Of a stretch of DNA of 55,512 bases, positions 50,385 to 55,512 are shown piece after piece (position 1 is the stretch's first letter; each line of letters opens with the position of its first letter). The stretch is from contig JAHCAG010000021.1 of the NCBI GenBank assembly GCA_019635015.1, positions 1 through 55,512 on the forward strand. Direction: 5' to 3'. Made by a program: the position numbers and the translations under genes. The notes under the pieces are model-generated. The model did no database searches and was not told the origin of the DNA. It saw only the letters and a list, made by a program, of their open reading frames with translations. Source of the DNA: Burkholderiales bacterium. Its GTDB lineage: Bacteria > Pseudomonadota > Gammaproteobacteria > Burkholderiales > SG8-41.

Positions 50385-51329
50385 TTAGAGGGCTTTCGCT
50401 TCCTGGTAGAACTTGCGGGCGCCGGGATGGTAGGGCACGCCGACGTCAGCCGCCATGTCCTTCACCGTCAGGCCCTTGACCGCCGAGACCACGTTGCCGA
50501 GGTTCTCGATGTTGGTGGCGAGCGCCTTGGTGATGTTGTAGACCGTCTGTTCGGGCAGCTTGCAGCTGGCGACGAGGTGCGTCCAGGTGCCGATGGTCTG
50601 GATGTCCCGGTCCTGTTTCGGATAGCTGCCGGCCTTGATGATGCGCTTGTCGTAGCCCCGGTTTATTTTCTGCAGTGCGGCGAACTTGTCGTTGGGAAAC
50701 TCGAGCACGCGGATGTCGCGGGCGGAGGCGAGGTCCATCACCGAGGAGGCGGGCACCGTGGTGATCAGCGTGAAGATCTGGGCGTGGCCGTCCTTCAGCT
50801 GCGACACCGAGTCGGTGTAGTTGCCGTGGTTGACCCGCGACAGCGCGCTGTAGTCGAGGCCGTAGACGCGCAGCGCATCACGCGTCATCTGCTCGCCGGT
50901 GTTGCCGCGCTGCTGGGTGGTCAGCGCCTTGCCCTTGGCCTGGCCCATGTCGGCGACGCCGGCATCGGCCAGCGCGACGGCGTGGAAATACTGGAAGTAC
51001 AGCGTCGCCACCTGGCAGACGTTGTCCTGTTTGCTCTTGAAGGGTTCGACGCCGTTGACGCCGTCAACCGAGGATACCGAGTTGCCGAAGCCCATCTCGG
51101 CCTTGCCGGTCTGCACCCCGACCACGTTGGAGATGCCCGCGCCGGGCAGCACCTGCACGCTTGCGCCGGGCACGTTCTTCTCGATGATGCCCTGGATCGC
51201 GCCGCCCAGGGGGTACCAGGCGCCGCCCTGCGGGCCGGTCATCAGTTTGATCTGCTGCGCGCCGGCGGTGCCGGCGAAGGTGGCGGCGACGGACAGCGCG
51301 AGCACGGACGCAATGCGTGATGCTTTCAT
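50385..51329 (-). CDS. TAXI-family TRAP transporter solute-binding protein
   Basis: A 314-residue receptor. The signal peptide ends AGA before QQIKLM. TGPQGGAWYPLGGAIQGIIEKNVPGASVQVLPGAGISNVVGVQ is the diagnostic TAXI N-terminal region, and THLVASCKLPEQTVYNITKAL follows near the C-terminus. AAGGAGGAG directly before the ATG at 51329 fixes the start. It delivers the substrate to the fused permease downstream. With garR and hydroxypyruvate isomerase nearby, a hydroxylated C3 or C4 acid is a reasonable guess. Confidence 0.92.
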   Translation of the reverse strand: MKASRIASVLALSVAATFAGTAGAQQIKLMTGPQGGAWYPLGGAIQGIIEKNVPGASVQVLPGAGISNVVGVQTGKAEMGFGNSVSSVDGVNGVEPFKSKQDNVCQVATLYFQYFHAVALADAGVADMGQAKGKALTTQQRGNTGEQMTRDALRVYGLDYSALSRVNHGNYTDSVSQLKDGHAQIFTLITTVPASSVMDLASARDIRVLEFPNDKFAALQKINRGYDKRIIKAGSYPKQDRDIQTIGTWTHLVASCKLPEQTVYNITKALATNIENLGNVVSAVKGLTVKDMAADVGVPYHPGARKFYQEAKAL

Positions 51330-51424
51330 GACTCCTCCTTCATGGTTGTGGTGCGGGCCGGACCGGGCTTGGCGCCTCTTGTGGTCCGAATTGCGGAAGA
51401 TTGTGTGGGCTGCCCGCAGTGCCG

Positions 51425-52210
51425 TCAAGCGCCGGATAGGTACGGCCTGACCCAGCCCAGGCCGGCCTCGGTGGTGGTCGCCGGTTTGTACTCGCAGCCG
51501 ATCCAGCCGTCATAACCCAGGCGGTCAATTTGATCGAACAGCCAGGGGTAGTTGATCTCGCCGCTGCCGGGTTCGTGGCGGCCGGGGTTATCGGCGAGCT
51601 GCATGTGCGGGATCAGTTTCAGGTTTGCCTCGATGGTGCGCGCGAGGTCGCCTTCCATGATCTGCGCATGGTAGATGTCGTACTGGATATACAGGTTGCC
51701 GGAGCCGACGGCCTTGATGATGTCGGCGGCCTGCTGCGTGTAGTTGAGGAAAAAACCCGGAATGTCGCGGGTGTTGATCGGCTCGATCAGCAGCCGGATG
51801 CCGGCATCCCCGAACTTAGGCGCGGCGTATTGCAGGTTGCGGATGAAGGTCTCGCGCGCATCGTTCGGGTCCACATGCGGCGGGCGGATGCCGGCCAGGC
51901 AGTTGACCTGTTTGCAGCCGAGAGTGGTCGCGTAGTCGATGGCGCGTTCGACACCTTCGCGGAATTCGGCTGCGCGCTGCGGGTGGCAGGCGATGCCGCG
52001 TTCGCCCGCGGCCCAGTTGCCGGCCGGCAGGTTGTGCAGCACCTGGACCAGGCCGTGCTGTTTCAGCGCCGCGGCGAGCGCCGCCTTGTCGTAATCGTAC
52101 GGAAACAGGTATTCGACACCCTTGAAACCGGCGCGCGCGGCAGCGGCGAAGCGGTCCATGAAGGGCAGTTCATTGAACAGCATCGTCAGGTTGGCGCAGA
52201 ACCGGGGCAT
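51425..52210 (-). CDS. hyi: Hydroxypyruvate isomerase family protein (Hyi/OtnI-like)
   Basis: A 261-residue TIM-barrel isomerase. MPRFCANLTMLFNELPFMDR is the typical N-terminus. Metal ligands lie in LLIEPINTRDIPGFFLN (Glu) and IGCEYKP (Glu), with YDIYHAQIMEGDL and HMQLADNPGRHEPGSGEINY between. It converts hydroxypyruvate to tartronate semialdehyde, or 2-oxo-tetronate to 3-oxo-tetronate in OtnI enzymes. The frame is open far upstream on the strand opposite the MocA-like gene, but AAGG 8 bases before the ATG at 52210 and homology fix the start. It heads the set hyi, TAXI receptor, TRAP permease, garR. Confidence 0.88.
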   Translation of the reverse strand: MPRFCANLTMLFNELPFMDRFAAAARAGFKGVEYLFPYDYDKAALAAALKQHGLVQVLHNLPAGNWAAGERGIACHPQRAAEFREGVERAIDYATTLGCKQVNCLAGIRPPHVDPNDARETFIRNLQYAAPKFGDAGIRLLIEPINTRDIPGFFLNYTQQAADIIKAVGSGNLYIQYDIYHAQIMEGDLARTIEANLKLIPHMQLADNPGRHEPGSGEINYPWLFDQIDRLGYDGWIGCEYKPATTTEAGLGWVRPYLSGA

Positions 52211-52246
52211 GGCGTGGACCTTGCTGGGGAAATGGCGGAGCGGGCC

Positions 52247-52254
52247 ATTATAAT
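52247..52254. promoter_or_regulatory. Symmetric ATTATAAT: overlapping -10 boxes for hyi and the MocA-like gene
   Basis: ATTATAAT is its own reverse complement, so each strand carries a perfect TATAAT. On plus it lies 2-13 bases before the ATGs of the MocA-like gene, so a transcript would start at about 52261 with almost no leader. On minus it lies 37 bases before hyi. No good -35 is visible on either strand. Confidence 0.4.
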
Positions 52255-52255
52255 C

Positions 52256-52849
52256 ATGGGCATGTCCGCCCCCGACAAATCCCCCGTTGCCATTTTGCTC
52301 GCCGCCGGCGCCGGCCGGCGTTTCGGCGGCGGCAAGCTGTTGCATCCGCTGGAGGATGGCGTGGCGATTGCCGCACATGCCGCGCGCAATCTCGCCGCTG
52401 CCGGCCTGCCGGTGACGGCGGTGGTGCGACCCGGCGATTTTCCGCTGTCCGAACTGCTGGAGCAGGAGGGCTGCCAGATCACCGTCTGTCCCGACGCCGA
52501 CCGCGGCATGGGCGTGAGCCTTGCCCACGGCGTGACCGCGGCGCGTGATGCCGCCGGCTGGATCGTCGCGCTGGCCGACATGCCGCGCATCCGCCCGGCG
52601 ACGATTGCCCGCGTGGTCCAGGCCCTGGCCGCCGGCGCCGACATTGCCGCACCGGCGTACCAGGGCGACCGCGGCCATCCGGTGGGGTTCGGCCGGCGTT
52701 TCCTGCACGAGCTGCAGGCCATGACCGGTGACAGTGGCGCGCGCGCGCTGGTCCAGCGCAACCAGGCGCTGGTGCGCCTGATCGACTGCGATGATCCCGG
52801 GGTGTTGTTCGACATCGACCGGCGCGATGATCTGGCGCGCTGCGCATGA
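52256..52849 (+). CDS. MocA/MobA-like nucleotidyltransferase (molybdenum cofactor cytidylyltransferase family)
   Basis: A 197-residue Rossmann-like NTP transferase. VAILLAAGAGRRFGGGKLLH (about residues 11-30) is the nucleotide-binding signature. WIVALADMPRIRPATI carries the metal-binding aspartate, and GHPVGFGRRF and GDSGARALV are family motifs. Related MocA proteins attach CMP to molybdopterin for xanthine-dehydrogenase-type enzymes. Starts at 52256 and 52262 are both possible; neither has a ribosome binding site, and a -10-like box suggests a leaderless start at 52262. A MoxR ATPase follows, as in Mo-hydroxylase maturation clusters. Confidence 0.83.
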   Translation: MGMSAPDKSPVAILLAAGAGRRFGGGKLLHPLEDGVAIAAHAARNLAAAGLPVTAVVRPGDFPLSELLEQEGCQITVCPDADRGMGVSLAHGVTAARDAAGWIVALADMPRIRPATIARVVQALAAGADIAAPAYQGDRGHPVGFGRRFLHELQAMTGDSGARALVQRNQALVRLIDCDDPGVLFDIDRRDDLARCA

Positions 52850-52856
52850 CTGCATG

Positions 52857-52890
52857 ATTTTAATAAATAATTGATTTTAAAGGAAATTTT
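52857..52890 (+). repeat. AT-rich 33-bp element, copy 6
   Basis: TTTTAATAAATAATTGATTT followed by TAAAGGAAATTTTA. It starts 8 bases after the MocA-like stop and runs into the MoxR start, providing the ribosome binding site (AAAGGA) of that gene. Confidence 0.55.
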
Positions 52891-52891
52891 A

Positions 52892-53737
52892 ATGTCACGC
52901 TTCACCGGCACCGAAAACTACGTCGCCACCGACGACCTGATGATGGCGGTCAACGCCGCACTGGCACTGGAGCGTCCGCTGCTGATCAAGGGCGAACCGG
53001 GCACCGGCAAGACCATGCTCGCGCTGGAAGTGGCGCAGGCCCTGCAGCGTCCGCTGTTCGAGTGGCACATCAAGTCGACGACCAAGGCGCAACACGGGCT
53101 CTATGAATACGATGCGGTCTCAAGGCTGCGCGATTCGCAATTGGGTGATCCGAAGGTCAGGGACATCTCCAACTACATCGTGCAGGGCATGTTATGGAAG
53201 GCCTTTACCTCCGAGCAGCCGGCGGTGCTGCTGATCGACGAGGTGGACAAGGCCGACATCGAGTTTCCGAACGACCTGCTGCGCGAGCTCGACCGCATGG
53301 AGTTTTATGTCTACGAGACGCAGCAGCTGATCAAGGCGAAACACCGGCCGCTGGTGATCATCACCAGCAACAACGAGAAGGAACTGCCTGACGCCTTCCT
53401 GCGCCGCTGCTTTTTCCACTACATCCGTTTTCCCGATGCCGACACCATGGCGAAAATCGTCGAGGTGCATTTCCCCGGCATCAAGAAACAGTTGCTGGCG
53501 CAGGCGCTCAACGCCTTTTTCGAGATCCGCGACGTGCCGGGCCTGAAGAAAAAGCCGACCACCTCCGAACTCCTCGACTGGCTGAAGCTGCTGATGGCCG
53601 AGGACATCCCGCCCGAGGCGCTGCACAGCCAGGACACGCACAAGATCGTGCCGCCGCTGCACGGCGCGCTGATCAAGAACGAGCAGGACGTGCATCTGTT
53701 CGAGCGGCTGGTGTTCATGTCGCGGCGGAAATCGTAA
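52892..53737 (+). CDS. MoxR-family AAA+ ATPase (CoxD-like)
   Basis: A 281-residue AAA+ chaperone-like ATPase. Walker A is GEPGTGKT (34-41), Walker B is AVLLIDEVDKAD with D116/E117, sensor 1 is IITSNNEKELPDAFLRRC. The ATG at 52892 has AAAGGA 7-8 bases upstream, inside an AT-rich element; the TTG at 52871 lies in that element and is rejected. Such ATPases insert metal centres, for example CoxD in Mo-Cu CO dehydrogenase, and usually partner a von Willebrand A protein (CoxE). None is visible here; a repeat and a sensor gene follow instead. The adjacent MocA-like gene supports a role in molybdoenzyme maturation. Confidence 0.88.
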   Translation: MSRFTGTENYVATDDLMMAVNAALALERPLLIKGEPGTGKTMLALEVAQALQRPLFEWHIKSTTKAQHGLYEYDAVSRLRDSQLGDPKVRDISNYIVQGMLWKAFTSEQPAVLLIDEVDKADIEFPNDLLRELDRMEFYVYETQQLIKAKHRPLVIITSNNEKELPDAFLRRCFFHYIRFPDADTMAKIVEVHFPGIKKQLLAQALNAFFEIRDVPGLKKKPTTSELLDWLKLLMAEDIPPEALHSQDTHKIVPPLHGALIKNEQDVHLFERLVFMSRRKS

Positions 53738-53803
53738 ATGGTAAATGGTGACTGGTGACCAATTACCATTTACCAGTCACCAGTCACCAGTCACCAGTCA
53801 CCC
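53734..53803. repeat. GGTAATTGG/CAGTCAC-type intergenic inverted repeat
   Basis: GGTAAATGGTGACTGGTGAC (53740-53759) is complementary to GTCACCAGTCACC-type units in the right half, where CAGTCAC is repeated four times (53773-53801) after TTACCATTTAC. It directly abuts the stop codon of the MoxR gene at 53737 and ends 7 bases before the next ATG. Confidence 0.75.
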
Positions 53804-53809
53804 CAACTC

Positions 53810-55507
53810 ATGTTGAACCGCTTTCCCTTCAAACTGCTCCTGGCCCTCGTGCTGGCCGCAGCCCTGCTGCCGGCGGCGCTGCCGCTGCGCGCGCACGATC
53901 TGCAGCCGGCCGAGAAGGTGGTGTTGCAGCTGAAATGGAAGCACCAGTTCCAGTTCGCCGGTTATTACGCGGCGCTGAAAAAGGGTTACTACCGCGATGC
54001 CGGTTTTGTCGTCGACATCCGCGAAGCGCAGGACGGCATTGATCCGGTGGAGAGTGTGCTGAAGGGCGAGGCGGAATACGGCGTCGGTGCTTCGGAGCTC
54101 GCGCTGCATCGCGCCCGCGGCAGGCCGGTGGTGGTGCTGGCGGTGATCCTGCAGCATTCGCCGCTGACACTGATCGCCCGCGGCGGCGGGGTGAAGTCGC
54201 TGCACGACCTCGACGGCAAGCGCATCATGCTGCTGCCGCAGGAGACCGAGCTTTATGCCTACCTCGAGCGCGAGAAGCTGCCGCGCAGCCGGATCGTCGA
54301 GGTGCCGCACAGCTTTTCCCCTGATGACTTGGTCAAGGGGCGGGTCGATGCGCTCTCGGGTTATTCGACCGACGAGCCGTACGTGCTGAAAAAGCTGGGC
54401 GTGCCCTACAGCCTGTTCTCGCCGCGGGCCAGCGGCATCGATTTCTACGGCGACACGCTGTTCACCTCGGAGGCGATGCTGAAGCGCGGCCCCGACCGCG
54501 TCTCAGCTTTCCGCGAGGCCAGCCTCCGCGGCTGGCAGTACGCGATGGATCATCCGGAGGAAATCGCCGACCTGATCCTCAAGCGTTACGGCCAGCGCCA
54601 CAGCCGCGAGCACCTGCTGTTCGAGGCGGAGGAGATGCGGCGGCTGATGCAGCCGCACCTGATCCGCATCGGCCACATCAATCCCGGGCGCTGGCGCAGC
54701 ATTGCAGAGGTCTACGCCGAATTCGGCATGCTGCCGGCCAAGTACAGCCTTGACGGTTTCATTTTCGATGAGGCCGTGCCGCGCGACCTGTCACGGCTTT
54801 ATCGCGGACTGGCGGCGGCATTGCTGATCGCTGCCCTGGTTACGCTGTTCGCCTGGCGCCAGGTGGTCTTCAACCGCCGCCTGCGCGGTGAGGTCGGGCG
54901 GCGGCGCGAGGCCGAGGCCTACCTGCGCGACGCCAACGAACGGTTGCAGCGCCAGCTTGCCGAGATACAGGGGCTGCGTGACCGTCTGCAGGAGCAGGCC
55001 TTGCACGACAGCCTGACGGGGCTCTACAACCGCCGTTATTTTGACGATGCGCTGGAGCGCGAGCTGGCATTGGCGCGGCGCCAGCACTACCCGGTGAGCC
55101 TGGTGCTGATCGACATTGATCATTTCAAGCGGCTCAATGATGCCCACGGCCACCAGGCCGGCGATGCGGTGCTGCAGGAAATGGCGAAATACCTGACGGA
55201 CAACAGCCGCGCCGGTGACCTGGTCTGCCGCTGGGGCGGCGAGGAGTTCGTGGTGGTGATGCCGCACACGCCGCTCACCGGCGCAATGCAGCGGGCGGAG
55301 TCCTGGCGCAGCAGTTTTGCCGGCCATCCCTTCCGTTTTGGCGGCCTCGTGCTCAACAATACGCTGTCGGCGGGCGTCGCCGTGTGGCCCGGAGACGGCG
55401 ACACGCCGCAGGAACTGCTGCGGGCCGCGGACCGCGCGCTGTACCGGGCCAAGAGCGGCGGACGCAACCGGGTGGAGTCGGCTCCGCAGGAGGGGCAGCC
55501 GTGCTGA
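53810..55507 (+). CDS. NMT1/ThiY-like periplasmic sensor fused to an active GGDEF diguanylate cyclase
   Basis: A 565-residue membrane protein. A signal peptide or anchor (LLLALVLAAALLPAALPL) precedes an NMT1/THI5-like solute-binding domain (about 35-290) with LQLKWKHQFQFAGYYAALKKGYY and DALSGYSTDEPYVL. A membrane segment (about 325-345, LLIAALVTLFAW) and a short coiled coil (about 360-395) follow. The GGDEF domain is at about 400-560 with an intact WGGEEF near 475-479. RAGD five residues before it is the inhibitory I-site. It should make c-di-GMP in response to a periplasmic ligand, perhaps a pyrimidine-like molecule. The ATG has no ribosome binding site because the repeat abuts it. Confidence 0.88.
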   Translation: MLNRFPFKLLLALVLAAALLPAALPLRAHDLQPAEKVVLQLKWKHQFQFAGYYAALKKGYYRDAGFVVDIREAQDGIDPVESVLKGEAEYGVGASELALHRARGRPVVVLAVILQHSPLTLIARGGGVKSLHDLDGKRIMLLPQETELYAYLEREKLPRSRIVEVPHSFSPDDLVKGRVDALSGYSTDEPYVLKKLGVPYSLFSPRASGIDFYGDTLFTSEAMLKRGPDRVSAFREASLRGWQYAMDHPEEIADLILKRYGQRHSREHLLFEAEEMRRLMQPHLIRIGHINPGRWRSIAEVYAEFGMLPAKYSLDGFIFDEAVPRDLSRLYRGLAAALLIAALVTLFAWRQVVFNRRLRGEVGRRREAEAYLRDANERLQRQLAEIQGLRDRLQEQALHDSLTGLYNRRYFDDALERELALARRQHYPVSLVLIDIDHFKRLNDAHGHQAGDAVLQEMAKYLTDNSRAGDLVCRWGGEEFVVVMPHTPLTGAMQRAESWRSSFAGHPFRFGGLVLNNTLSAGVAVWPGDGDTPQELLRAADRALYRAKSGGRNRVESAPQEGQPC

Positions 55508-55512
55508 TCGAG
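55501..55512 (+). CDS. Possible start of a further gene cut by the window edge
   Basis: GTG CTG ATC GAG begins at 55501, overlapping the cyclase stop by 7 bases, with AGGAGGGG 6 bases upstream. Only four codons are visible, so no product can be named. The overlapping GTG start fits the junction style seen elsewhere in the window. Confidence 0.25.

Noticed and set aside
49998..51320. 440-codon open frame on plus, opposite TRAP receptor and permease
   Set aside because: It spans a terminator and two well-supported genes on the other strand; composition is shadow-like.
53772..53802. Tandem CAGTCAC units as a small CRISPR-like array
   Set aside because: Units are 7 bases without unique spacers and pair with the left half as an inverted repeat; no cas genes are present.

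Overview
The window looks like a chromosomal segment of a high-GC (visibly above 60%) betaproteobacterium, probably Burkholderiales or a close relative. The main reasons are five Bug/TctC periplasmic receptors in 55 kb, a glycolate oxidase operon, many acyl-CoA metabolism genes, and c-di-GMP and LysR regulation of the usual betaproteobacterial kind. I see no rRNA, tRNA, CRISPR array, transposase, integrase or phage gene. The taxon is inferred from gene content only.

Layout. Positions 1-14.9 kb (minus strand) hold a catabolic block, transcribed from right to left: MaoC-type hydratase, SDR dehydrogenase, PaaG-like enoyl-CoA hydratase, MFS transporter, enolase-superfamily enzyme, alpha/beta-hydrolase-fold protein, GST, Bug receptor, ADP-forming acyl-CoA synthetase, nitronate monooxygenase-like enzyme, a second Bug receptor, a second PaaG-like hydratase, an AMP-forming acyl-CoA ligase and a cut-off DUF35-like gene. 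Positions 15.1-18 kb (plus) carry PhyH dioxygenase, metallo-beta-lactamase fold and Bug receptor. Positions 18-20.3 kb (minus) carry a solitary DNA methyltransferase, a secreted nuclease and a Cys-rich repeat protein, then an AT-rich stretch with a 91-aa orphan gene. glcDEF lies at 20.7-24.8 kb (minus). CaiB CoA-transferase, thioesterase and an LVIVD protein follow on plus (25-28 kb).

The middle holds a GGDEF-EAL phosphodiesterase (28-31 kb), a small wHTH protein, and a DyP peroxidase/Sel1/membrane-protein set with a divergent LysR gene. The LysR gene faces the most distinctive region (34.5-41.5 kb, plus): Bug receptor, bicupin, two tandem paralogous bicupins, second Bug receptor, TctB, TctA. 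This reads as a tripartite tricarboxylate transporter operon merged with six cupin domains, and it is my best candidate for an undescribed system. Next come a Na/Pi-type transporter and a class III aminotransferase (42-45 kb), and a low-GC cytosolic histidine-kinase/receiver pair (46-47.4 kb). That pair sits directly behind a hydroxypyruvate isomerase, TAXI-TRAP transporter and tartronate-semialdehyde reductase operon (47.4-52.2 kb, minus). The end carries a MocA-like/MoxR pair and a periplasmic NMT1-like sensor fused to an active GGDEF domain.

A second theme is the spacers. Several families of small inverted repeats (CACAGAG, ACAGGATGG, GGTAATTGG/CAGTCAC units) fill intergenic gaps and reach to the very start or stop codons of their neighbours, often where a Shine-Dalgarno site is missing. 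A separate AT-rich element of about 33 bp occurs at least six times, twice inside coding sequence.
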